Of a stretch of 64,000 nt of DNA, positions 56,700 to 64,000 are shown one piece after another (position 1 is the first letter of the stretch; the number at the start of each line of letters is the position of its first letter). Source of the DNA: VRUE01 sp963697805 (GTDB taxonomy: Bacteria > Actinomycetota > Thermoleophilia > Solirubrobacterales > 70-9); contig CAVOPB010000001.1 of NCBI GenBank assembly GCA_963697805.1, positions 1 through 64,000 of the forward strand, given 5' to 3'. The notes below the pieces were generated by a model that saw only the letters and a program-made list of their open reading frames with translations, was not told where the DNA came from and made no database searches. The position numbers and the translations under genes are program-made.

Positions 56700-58145
56700 C
56701 TAAAGCCGGCCTAAAGGAGCACTAATTCCCTGCTCAGTCCTGCTGAGCGGTATCCGCACCCTGAACAGGGCCCCTCCCGAATCGGACTCGGTCACCTCGG
56801 CGCTGCCGCCGTGGGACGTGGCGACGGCGCGGACGATCGCGAGGCCGAGACCGCTGCCCGAGGCCCGGATCGTGTCGGCCGGCCCGTCGCCGCGGACGAA
56901 GCGGTCAAATATCTCCTCGCGCAACTCGGGGGGGATGCCGGGCCCGTCATCGGCGACTTCGACGACGGCGTCGCGGCCGGCAGCGCGCAGCCGCAGTTCG
57001 ATCCGCGATCCTGGCGGCGTGTAGCGGGCGGCGTTGTCGAGCAGATTGAGGACCAACCGGTGCAGCTCGTCGGGATTGCCCTCGATCCGCAGCGGCCGGT
57101 CGTTCTCGATCCTCAGCTCGCGTTCGCCGACGGTCGGCGCGACCTCCGCCGCGGCGTTGCCGGCCACCTCGGCAAGGTCGCAGGCGGTGCGGGCGCCGGG
57201 GCGGCCGGCGTCGGCGCGAGCCAGCAGGAGGAGGTCGGCGACGAGGCGGCTCATCCGGTTCGACGATCGCAGCGCCGAGTCGACCACCGCGCGGGCCTCC
57301 CCGCGGGTCGGATCCTCGAGCGAGGCCTGCAGCAGCTCGAGGTTGGCGATGATGCTGGTCAGTGGCGTGCGGAGCTCGTGCGAGGCATCGGCGACGAACT
57401 CGCGCTGCTTGCGCATCGCAGCTTCGCGCTCGGAGCGGGCGGCGTCGAGCGATCGCAGCATCTCCTCCAGGGTTTCGGCGAGCTCACCGACCTCGTCGTC
57501 GGTCTTGGGCGCCGGCATATTGCGGGAGGGATCGCCGGTGTCGCTGATTTCGCGCGCGGTCGCGGTCAGCGAGGAGATCGGGCGCATCGCGCGCCCGGCG
57601 ATCGCCAGGCCGGCGAGGGCGGCGAGGAGCGTCGCGCCGAGGACGCCGGCGGCGATGAAGAGCCAGAGGCGGTCGATCGTCGAGTCGATGTGGTGCTCGT
57701 CGCGCCCGTACTGGACGTACCCGGCGACGCGGCCGGTCTGGCCGCTGCGCAGAGTCACCGTCACGACCCTCATGTCGCCGACGTGATGGACGCCGAGGAC
57801 GGGGGCGCCGAGTTCGATGGCGCCGGGGCTGGCATCGAGCAGCGCCCCATGGGAGTCGAAGATCCGCGCCGTCGCGTCATTTGGGCTGACGAAGTCGCCG
57901 AGGTCCGGCTGCCGGGCGATCAGCGTGTTGGTGATCGTGTCGATGACCTGGATCTGCGAGGAAAGCGTTGCGACAGCCTGCTGCATCTCGCGGTCGAAGT
58001 CGTCGCGGATCCGCTGCGCGGCGAGATTGCCGATGATCGCCCCGAACAGGACCAGGATCGCCAGGGTGAGCCCGGCGGAGGTGCCCGCAAGCCGCCAGCG
58101 AACCGGCCAGTTGCGGGGTCGGAGCCGGGAGATTCGGGAGGTCAC
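56700..58145 (-). CDS. Sensor histidine kinase (HAMP-HisKA-HATPase)
   Basis: 481 residues. Two membrane helices (about 21-45 and 160-182) frame an extracytoplasmic sensor. A HAMP domain follows, then HisKA with VADASHELRTPLTSI (phospho-His in SHELR), and a HATPase with NLLDNAARYTPPG and VADDGPGIPPE. The GSGLGLAIVRAV box is complete. The start is GTG, two bases after the response regulator stop, so the pair is one operon. The signal is unknown. Confidence 0.92.
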   Translation of the reverse strand: MTSRISRLRPRNWPVRWRLAGTSAGLTLAILVLFGAIIGNLAAQRIRDDFDREMQQAVATLSSQIQVIDTITNTLIARQPDLGDFVSPNDATARIFDSHGALLDASPGAIELGAPVLGVHHVGDMRVVTVTLRSGQTGRVAGYVQYGRDEHHIDSTIDRLWLFIAAGVLGATLLAALAGLAIAGRAMRPISSLTATAREISDTGDPSRNMPAPKTDDEVGELAETLEEMLRSLDAARSEREAAMRKQREFVADASHELRTPLTSIIANLELLQASLEDPTRGEARAVVDSALRSSNRMSRLVADLLLLARADAGRPGARTACDLAEVAGNAAAEVAPTVGERELRIENDRPLRIEGNPDELHRLVLNLLDNAARYTPPGSRIELRLRAAGRDAVVEVADDGPGIPPELREEIFDRFVRGDGPADTIRASGSGLGLAIVRAVATSHGGSAEVTESDSGGALFRVRIPLSRTEQGISAPLGRL

Positions 58146-58147
58146 GA

Positions 58148-58840
58148 CTACGCCCTGAGGACGTAACCGGCGCCGCGTTTGGTGTGGAGGAGGCGGGACT
58201 CGCCGCCTTCCTCCAACTTGCGGCGCAGGTTCGAGATGAAGACGTCGATCGTGTTGGTCGCGGCGGTCGGGTCGTACCCCCAGACCTCGTCGAGGAGGCG
58301 CTCGCGCGAGACGACCAGCCGCTCGTTGCGCATCAGGTGCTCGAGCAGCTCGAACTCGCGATTCGTGAGCTCGATCTCGCGCTCCCCGCGGCGGACTTCG
58401 CGGGTGTCGGGGTTGAGGGTGAGGTCGGAGACCTCGAGCGAGGCCGAGCCGCGCGGGGGCCGGCGGCGCAGCAGCGCCCGGATCCGCGCCAGCAGCTCAT
58501 TGCGCTCGAACGGCTTGACCAGGTAGTCGTCGGCGCCGCTGTCGAGGCCGCCCACTCGGTCCTCGGTCTCGCTGCGGGCGGTCAGCATCAGGATCGGCAC
58601 GTCGCTGTCGGCCCGCAGCCGGCGGCAGACCTCGACGCCGTCGAGGCGGGGGAGGCCGAGGTCGAGAACGACCAGATCGGGGACGAACCCGGCCGCGACG
58701 TCGAGCGCCTCGATGCCGTCGGCGGAGGTGCGGACGTCGTATCCCTCGTTGCGCAGCGAGCGACGGAGGACATCTGCGATGTCCTCGTCATCCTCGACCA
58801 CGAGCACGCGGCCGCCGGCTTCGCCGCCGTCAGTGAGCAT
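58148..58840 (-). CDS. OmpR/PhoB-family response regulator
   Basis: 230 residues. Receiver domain with VVEDDED (acidic pair), phospho-acceptor Asp in VVLDLGLPRLDG, Thr in LTARSE and Lys in YLVKPF. The C-terminal winged helix (about 135-230) has RREIELTNREFELLEHLMRN-type and VWGYDPTAATNTIDVFIS motifs. It is transcribed first, followed by its kinase. Its 5' end faces the ftsK gene, with only 45 bp for both promoters. Confidence 0.93.
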   Translation of the reverse strand: MLTDGGEAGGRVLVVEDDEDIADVLRRSLRNEGYDVRTSADGIEALDVAAGFVPDLVVLDLGLPRLDGVEVCRRLRADSDVPILMLTARSETEDRVGGLDSGADDYLVKPFERNELLARIRALLRRRPPRGSASLEVSDLTLNPDTREVRRGEREIELTNREFELLEHLMRNERLVVSRERLLDEVWGYDPTAATNTIDVFISNLRRKLEEGGESRLLHTKRGAGYVLRA

Positions 58841-58885
58841 CGCAGTCGATGTTAGACGCGCTATTGGCGCTTTCCCGCTTGTTTT

Positions 58886-61105
58886 ATGACGAATTTAGGC
58901 CCTCGCAGGGGAGGCGGGGCCGGCGTCGAAGCCCCATCCATGTTCGTGCGGAAGCGGCGCGGGGCGAAAAGACGCCCGAAATCGAAAGCCAAGGGCGGGG
59001 CCCGGATCCCCAGGCCGCGGCTCCCGCAGGCCCTCGAGCAGCGCCACCTCGACCTGATCGGCCTATTCATGATCGCCGCCGGGGTCTATCTGTCCTTCGT
59101 CCTCTTCTTCGGCTGGGAGGGGGGCAAGGTCGGCTACGGGGTCGAAACCGCGCTCACCTACCTGGTCGGCGATGTCGGCGCCCGGATCCTCACCGTCCTG
59201 ATGCTCGTGATCGGCTTCGTCCTCGTTACCGGCACCTCGATCGGGTCGATCTTCCGCGGCCTCGGCCGCGCGGTGCGGGGGGTCTTCGTCGGCGGCCGGG
59301 GGATGGCGGAGACAGTCGTCAAGACCCGCGAGGACCGCGCTCGCGCGGGCGGGGAGCCAGAGACGCTGGTCGGGGCGACCGATGTGATGAGCGCCTATCC
59401 CGACGAGGACGACTTCGAGCCCACCGTCGCGATCGGCAGCTTCGACGATGACGTCGCCGAAGCCGAGCAGGGCCAAGACGAGCCTGCCACTGACCCGCAT
59501 ATGCCCGCAGCCGAAGGCGAGGGCATGGGCGGAACTGATTCGCCCCCGGCCGACGCCGGTCACGATCTGGCTCCCCCGGAGGAGGCCGGGGGCCTCACTC
59601 CAATGGGCAAGCCCCGCGGCGTTACGACCTCAGATGAGATCGACTACCGGCCGCCGGCGGCGAACGCGCTCGAGAAGGGCCGCGCCGCCGACAAGGGCCC
59701 CGATCCCCAGGACCAGAACGCGGTTGGGAGGAAGCTGGTCGAGACGCTCGGCCACTTCGGCGTCGAGGCGAAGATCGTCGGGATCGTCAGCGGCCCGCAT
59801 GTCTCCCGCTACGAGCTGCGGCTCGCCCCCGGGACGAAGGTCAGGAAAGTGACCGAGCTCGCCAACGACCTCGCCTACGCGCTGGCCTCGACCGACATCC
59901 GGATCCTGGCGCCGATCCCCGGCAAGCAGGCGGTCGGAGTCGAGGTCCCGAACACGCGTCGCCGGATGGTCCGCCTCGGCGACATCTACGCCGGGCGGCC
60001 GGAGAAGACCTCGCCCCTCGTCGCCTGGCTCGGCAAGGGAATCGACGGCAACGCGGTCTGGACCGACCTGGCGAAGATGCCGCACGTGCTGGTCGCCGGC
60101 ACCACGGGCTCGGGCAAGTCCGGCTGCGTCAACGCGATCCTCTCCTCGATTCTGATGCAGGCGTCGCCGAACGAGGTCCGCCTGGTCCTGGTGGACCCCA
60201 AGCAGGTCGAGCTCAACCACTACGAGCACGTCCCACATCTGCTGACCCCGGTGGTCACCTCGCCGCGCCTAGCCGCGAACGTCCTCTCCAACCTGATCGG
60301 CGAGATGGAGAGCCGCTACGGGATCATGGGCGAGGCCCGCTGCCGCAACCTCGGCGAGCTCAACCGCGCCCGGGCGAGAAAGGGCGAAGCGCCGCTCCCA
60401 CACATCCTCTGCGTGATCGACGAGCTCGCGGACCTGATGATGGTCGCCCCGGCCGAAGTCGAGGACTCGATCATCCGGCTCGCGCAGAAGTCACGGGCGA
60501 CCGGCATCCACCTTGTCCTCGCGACCCAGCGCCCCTCGACCGACATCATCACCGGCACGATCAAGGTCAACATCCCGGCCCGGATCGCCTTCGCCGTCTC
60601 CTCCCAGACGGACTCGCGGGTGATCCTCGACCAGGGTGGCGCCGAGGCGCTTCTGGGTCAGGGCGACATGCTGTTCCGCGGCGCCGGCACCTCGAAGCTC
60701 CAGCGGATCCAGGGCGCATTCGTCTCCGAGGATGAGATCGCCCGAATCACCGGCCACTGGGCCAAGCAGGGAGAGCCGGAGTTCGAGGCCGAGCTGCTCG
60801 AGGCCCACGAGGAGAAGCCCGAGGACGGGGTGGAGGGCGAGTTCGACCCCGACCGCGACGACCTGCTCGACGAGGCGATCCAGCTTGTCGTCCAGACCGA
60901 GACGGCATCGGTCTCGATGATCCAGCGCCGCTTGCGGGTCGGCTACACGAGGGCCGGGCGCCTGATCGACATGCTCGAGCGGCGCGGTGTGATCTCCGGC
61001 TACGAGGGCTCGAAACCGCGCCAGGTGCTGATCACCGCGGGCGATCTGCCCCGCTTCCTGAGCGGCGATACGGCGGGCGAGCCACTGCCGGTCGACGCCG
61101 AGTAG
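58886..61105 (+). CDS. ftsK: DNA translocase FtsK/SpoIIIE
   Basis: 739 residues. Two membrane helices (about 55-75 and 100-118), a Pro/Asp/Glu-rich linker, the alpha/beta motor with Walker A GTTGSGKS (405-412) and Walker B LVLVDPK, and a C-terminal gamma winged helix (LLDEAIQLVVQTETASVSMI) that reads oriented DNA signals. It pumps DNA during division. Most homologues have four or more helices; only two are clear here. The start ATG at 58886 is close to the divergent regulator; a Met at 58940 is an alternative. Confidence 0.93.
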   Translation: MTNLGPRRGGGAGVEAPSMFVRKRRGAKRRPKSKAKGGARIPRPRLPQALEQRHLDLIGLFMIAAGVYLSFVLFFGWEGGKVGYGVETALTYLVGDVGARILTVLMLVIGFVLVTGTSIGSIFRGLGRAVRGVFVGGRGMAETVVKTREDRARAGGEPETLVGATDVMSAYPDEDDFEPTVAIGSFDDDVAEAEQGQDEPATDPHMPAAEGEGMGGTDSPPADAGHDLAPPEEAGGLTPMGKPRGVTTSDEIDYRPPAANALEKGRAADKGPDPQDQNAVGRKLVETLGHFGVEAKIVGIVSGPHVSRYELRLAPGTKVRKVTELANDLAYALASTDIRILAPIPGKQAVGVEVPNTRRRMVRLGDIYAGRPEKTSPLVAWLGKGIDGNAVWTDLAKMPHVLVAGTTGSGKSGCVNAILSSILMQASPNEVRLVLVDPKQVELNHYEHVPHLLTPVVTSPRLAANVLSNLIGEMESRYGIMGEARCRNLGELNRARARKGEAPLPHILCVIDELADLMMVAPAEVEDSIIRLAQKSRATGIHLVLATQRPSTDIITGTIKVNIPARIAFAVSSQTDSRVILDQGGAEALLGQGDMLFRGAGTSKLQRIQGAFVSEDEIARITGHWAKQGEPEFEAELLEAHEEKPEDGVEGEFDPDRDDLLDEAIQLVVQTETASVSMIQRRLRVGYTRAGRLIDMLERRGVISGYEGSKPRQVLITAGDLPRFLSGDTAGEPLPVDAE

Positions 61106-61138
61106 GGCCTTCCCCCGGCGAGGGGCCACAATGTCAGG

Positions 61139-61897
61139 GTGGAGTCGGAAATCGGAACCACCCTCCGCGACGCCCGAAATCGGCGCAAAATCGACCTTTC
61201 CGAGGTCGAGACCGCGACGAAGATCCGGGTTCGCTTCCTGCGGGCGATCGAGAACGAGGAGTGGGACGTGCTCCCGGGCGACATCTACGCCCGCGCCTTC
61301 ATCAAGACCTATGCGACCTATCTCGGGCTCGATGGCGAGCGACTTGCCGAGGACTACCGCTCCGGCGCCGAGGGGTCGGCCCCCGAGCGAGCGCCCTCCC
61401 GGGTCGAGCCGGCGCTCAGCGCCCGGCGCTCCCCGGGCCGATCGCGGGCCCGTGGCCGGATCCTGGCGGTCATCGTCGTCGCGGTGCTGATCGGCGTCCT
61501 GGTGGCGATCGGCATCGCGGGAGGCGGAGGAGGCGACTCGGGCAAGGGCTCCGGCTCCGACGGGGCAAAGAACAATCAGGCCAAGGCGGCGCCTCCGGCC
61601 AAGGCGGCGGCCCCCGGCGTCGCGGTCAGCCTCGAAGCCACTGACGAAGTCTGGGTCTGCCTCCTCGACGCCGACGAAGAACCGGTGATCAATGGTCAGA
61701 TCCTGGCCGCGGGCGAAAAGGAAGGGCCGTTCCACTCAAAGAGCTTCTCGGTCGCATTCGGCAACGGCTCGGTCACGATGGAAATCGACGGCAGCCCGGC
61801 GCACCTGCCCGAATCCTCGAGCCCGATCGGGTTCGCGGTCGACGGGAAGGGAAATCTGACCGAACTGCAGGAAGGCGAAAGGCCCGATTGCGCGTGA
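61139..61897 (+). CDS. RodZ-like HTH membrane protein
   Basis: 252 residues. An N-terminal Xre/RodZ helix-turn-helix (about 1-70: IGTTLRDARNRRKIDLSEVE, PGDIYARAFIKTYATYLGLD), a basic segment, one membrane helix (about 104-126, AVIVVAVLIGVLVAIGIAGG), a low-complexity linker and a C-terminal DUF4115-like beta domain (VSLEATDEVWVCLLDADEEP). RodZ links MreB and cell-wall growth. The gene often follows ftsK in actinobacteria. The start is GTG. Confidence 0.85.
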   Translation: MESEIGTTLRDARNRRKIDLSEVETATKIRVRFLRAIENEEWDVLPGDIYARAFIKTYATYLGLDGERLAEDYRSGAEGSAPERAPSRVEPALSARRSPGRSRARGRILAVIVVAVLIGVLVAIGIAGGGGGDSGKGSGSDGAKNNQAKAAPPAKAAAPGVAVSLEATDEVWVCLLDADEEPVINGQILAAGEKEGPFHSKSFSVAFGNGSVTMEIDGSPAHLPESSSPIGFAVDGKGNLTELQEGERPDCA

Positions 61898-61902
61898 CAT
61901 AT

Positions 61903-62052
61903 ACCGCCGTCTCCTCTGCTCTCGAGAATGCCTGAAGAATCAGATCTGACTGGACCTCCCCGCCGCTCTGCTCGCGAGGAACCAGATATGCACGCTCGCT
62001 CCGCGGCGGGTCGAGGGGACAGGCATTCTCTTCCGCGTCCGGGGGCGGCGGT
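61903..62052 (+). repeat. Dispersed palindromic element, copy B (double, nested), before cinA
   Basis: Outer arms ACCGCCG (61903-61909) and CGGCGGT (62046-62052). Next arms GAATGCCTG (61926-61934) and CAGGCATTC (62020-62028), nine bp, exact. Innermost arms CCCGCCGC (61959-61966) and GCGGCGGG (62003-62010). It holds two core sequences, AAGAATCAGAT and ACCAGATATG. It seems to be one element inserted in another. Confidence 0.7.
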
Positions 62053-63322
62053 GCGTGCCGGAATTGTGGTCACCGGAACCGAGGTGCTGACCGGGACGAT
62101 CTCGGACTCGAACGGCCCCTGGCTATCCGAACAGCTCGCCGAGCTCGGAATCGACGTCGCCCACATCCTGATCGTCGGCGACCGCCCTGACGACCTCGAG
62201 GCGGCGCTCCGGTTCATGGCCGCCGAGGGAATGGACCTGGTGGTCACCTCGGGCGGGCTCGGGCCGACCGCCGACGACCTCACCGCCGAGGTCGTCGCCC
62301 GGTTCGCGGGCCGCGAGCTGCAGCTCGACGAGGAGGTCGAGGAGAAGATCGCAGAGGTCCTGCGCGGCTTCGCGCGCCGATTCAAATTCGACGAAGAGGC
62401 GGTCCGCGAGGCGAACCGCAAGCAGGCGCTGGTGCCGGAGGGCGCGACGGCCCTCGACCCGGTCGGGACCGCGCCCGGACTGGTCGTCCCCGCCGACGGC
62501 ACGATCGTGGTCGTGCTCCCGGGCCCCCCGCGTGAGCTGCAGCCGATGTGGCCGGCGGCGCTTGGTACCGAGCCGGTTCGCGAGGTGGTCGCGAGGGCGA
62601 CGCCGCTGCGGCGCTACACGTTGCGGATGTTCGGGATCCCCGAGTCCGAAATCGCGAAGAGCCTGCGTGAGATCGAGGCCGACGGGGTCACGCTCGGCGC
62701 GGTCGAGATCACGACCTGCCTGCGGCGCGGTGAGATCGAGGTCGACGTCCGCTACCGCGACGACGCTTCGGCGACCGCGGACGCGGTGCGCGCGGGCCTG
62801 CTGGAGCGCCACGAGCGCCATCTGTTCAGCCTCGACGGCGAGACGATCGACGCCCAGGTCGCAGCGCTGCTGGCCGGCCGGCGCCTGGGCCTCGCCGAGT
62901 CATGCAGCGGCGGCCTGCTGGCGGCGAGGATCACCAGGGTCCCGGGCGCCTCGGCCTACTTCGCCGGCAGCGCGGTCGTCTACTCGAACAAGTCCAAGTC
63001 GGAGCTGCTCGGGGTCGATGAGGCCCTGATCGAGGCGCACGGAGCAGTCTCGCCGCAGGTCGCAGAGGCGATGTCACTCGGCGCCCTCGAGCGTTTCGGC
63101 GCCGACGTCGCCGTCGCGATCACCGGCATCGCCGGCCCCGACGGTGGGACCGAGGAGAAGCCGGTCGGTTACGTCTGCTTCGACGCCCGCCTCGCCGAGG
63201 GACCCGCGATCGCCCGCGAACCCGTCATCCCCGGTGGCCGCGAGGACATCCGCGAGCGCTCGGCCCTGGTCGGGATGCACCTGCTGCGGATCCTCCTGAC
63301 CGGTGGCGAGCCACCGCTCTGA
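62051..63322 (+). CDS. cinA: CinA-family protein (NMN amidohydrolase/ADP-ribose pyrophosphatase)
   Basis: 423 residues. N-terminal MoCF-like domain (RAGIVVTGTEVLTGTI, SGGLGPTADDLT, LPGPPRELQPMW) and C-terminal PncC amidase domain (LAESCSGGLLAARIT, AITGIAGPDGGTEEKPVG). It recycles pyridine nucleotides. The start is GTG at 62051. The in-frame ATG at 61928 would add 41 residues made wholly of the palindromic repeat, so it is rejected. The stop codon lies inside the next repeat copy. Confidence 0.93.
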   Translation: MRAGIVVTGTEVLTGTISDSNGPWLSEQLAELGIDVAHILIVGDRPDDLEAALRFMAAEGMDLVVTSGGLGPTADDLTAEVVARFAGRELQLDEEVEEKIAEVLRGFARRFKFDEEAVREANRKQALVPEGATALDPVGTAPGLVVPADGTIVVVLPGPPRELQPMWPAALGTEPVREVVARATPLRRYTLRMFGIPESEIAKSLREIEADGVTLGAVEITTCLRRGEIEVDVRYRDDASATADAVRAGLLERHERHLFSLDGETIDAQVAALLAGRRLGLAESCSGGLLAARITRVPGASAYFAGSAVVYSNKSKSELLGVDEALIEAHGAVSPQVAEAMSLGALERFGADVAVAITGIAGPDGGTEEKPVGYVCFDARLAEGPAIAREPVIPGGREDIRERSALVGMHLLRILLTGGEPPL

Positions 63323-63434
63323 GGCGGAGCGAGCAAGCATCCATATCTGATTCTTTGCGCCGCGAGCGAAGCCGAAGCGTTGCTCTGAGGCGGAGCGAGC
63401 AGGGAGTCGTCACCGATTCCTTGCATTGCCGCGT
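63316..63434 (+). repeat. Dispersed repeat, tandem copies C1 and C2 after cinA
   Basis: GCTCTGAGGCGGAGCGAGCA occurs exactly at 63316-63335 and 63382-63401. Copy C1 continues into the core TCCATATCTGATTCTT (63340-63355). Copy C2 continues into a diverged CACCGATTCCTTGCATTGCC. They fill most of the 147-bp gap between cinA and thpR and overlap the cinA stop codon. Confidence 0.75.
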
Positions 63435-63469
63435 TGTGTCGCGCGTGGCGGCGGCGTAGCGTCACCGGC

Positions 63470-64000
63470 GTGGCAAAGGAACGCCTGAAAAGCCCGCGGG
63501 CGCGATTGTTCATCGCGCTCGACCTTCCCGACCCGGTCCGCGACGCGATCGCGGCCTGGGGCCGACGGGAGCTCGTCGACCCGGCGCTCCGGCCGGTCGC
63601 CGAGGAGAGCCTGCACATCACGCTCGCCTTCCTCGGCTACCAGCCGGAGAAGCGGATTCCGCAGCTGGCCGAAATCGCCTCCGGCGGGGCGGGGCGGGCG
63701 GCTCGCATCGAGCTCGAGGGCCCTGTTCGGCGGCCGCCGCGGGGCAGGCCTCGCCTGTTTGCTCTCCCGGCCCAGTCGACGGGCGCGGTCGCCCTGCAGG
63801 CCGACCTCGAGGAGAGGTTGGTCGAGGCCGGGCTATATGAACCCGAGAGGCGCCGGTTCTGGCCCCATGTGACCGTCGCCAGGGTGCGTCGGGAGGAACG
63901 AGGGTCGAACCGACCGGCGGCCGTCTCGAGGCCTCCTGGGCCGCTGCCGAAGGAATTGCTGCAGCCCTTCGAAGGCGTCCGGATCACGCTCTACCGTTCG
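63470..64000 (+). CDS. thpR: RNA 2',3'-cyclic phosphodiesterase (ThpR/LigT), 3' cut by window
   Basis: 177 codons are visible and the frame runs off the end. The two H-x-T-x motifs are present: HITLAFLG near residue 49 and HVTVARVR near 130. This is the 2H phosphoesterase pattern that opens 2',3'-cyclic phosphates on RNA. RLFIALDLPDPVRDAI is the family N-terminus. The start is GTG at 63470. It follows cinA, as in many actinobacteria where recA comes next. Confidence 0.9.
   Translation, partial: MAKERLKSPRARLFIALDLPDPVRDAIAAWGRRELVDPALRPVAEESLHITLAFLGYQPEKRIPQLAEIASGGAGRAARIELEGPVRRPPRGRPRLFALPAQSTGAVALQADLEERLVEAGLYEPERRRFWPHVTVARVRREERGSNRPAAVSRPPGPLPKELLQPFEGVRITLYRS

Overview
The window is one stretch of a high-G+C actinobacterial chromosome. 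Gene content and order suggest the Thermoleophilia (Solirubrobacterales-like). The signs are an mIHF-gmk-rpoZ-coaBC block, a CysO-type sulfur carrier, PyrR with a leader element overlapping the ribosome binding site, RNase J beside dapA/dapB, and secreted proteins with lysine-rich 'KKNSVTGAK' repeats. The lineage call is an inference from gene content; no marker was compared with a database.

Region 1 (1-13005) is the 3' part of a giant gene built from about 35 Ig-like units of 89-92 residues (267-276 bp), interspersed with five larger two-domain blocks. Three of those blocks are nearly identical at the DNA level. The first 9.2 kb carries dozens of single-base frame breaks, while the last 3.8 kb is clean. 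Region 2 (13045-15387) is a LuxR-type regulator, a sugar aminotransferase and a sugar N-acetyltransferase. Region 3 (15371-20220, minus strand) is a tightly overlapping row: corA (broken by one base), HIT hydrolase, phosphohexomutase, metallo-beta-lactamase hydrolase, lipid kinase. Region 4 (20335-23742) is a SAM-I riboswitch with terminator, then thrC, a cysO-like gene ending in Gly-Gly-Cys, and two CDP-glucose genes, all overlapping. Region 5 (23827-29170) is mixed: secreted and lipoprotein genes, an SRAP/HMCES protein, tRNA-Arg(CCG), a low-G+C PD-(D/E)XK gene, ribonuclease Z and an alpha/beta hydrolase.

Region 6 (29231-38328) is the pyrimidine operon: PyrR element, pyrR, pyrB, pyrC, carA, carB and a fused pyrK-pyrD whose linker is a long perfect inverted repeat. 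pyrF is not present. Region 7 (38356-48738) is a housekeeping run of mihF, gmk, rpoZ, coaBC, rimP (short), nusA, infB, rbfA, nrnA, truB, ribF, rpsO and a peroxiredoxin. Most of these genes overlap or abut, which implies translational coupling. Region 8 (48798-64000) holds a secreted protein, pnp, an M16 peptidase, dapB, dapA, rnj, a two-component pair, ftsK, a RodZ-like gene, cinA and the start of thpR.

The most interesting signals are four. (i) A dispersed palindromic repeat with core TCCATATCTGATT sits at gene borders and forms part of the nusA coding end. (ii) The pyrK-pyrD fusion linker is made of a 21-bp perfect inverted repeat with a second hairpin inside. (iii) A SAM-controlled thrC-cysO pair encodes a sulfur carrier with an extra C-terminal Cys. 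(iv) The giant Ig-repeat array shows homogenised higher-order blocks.
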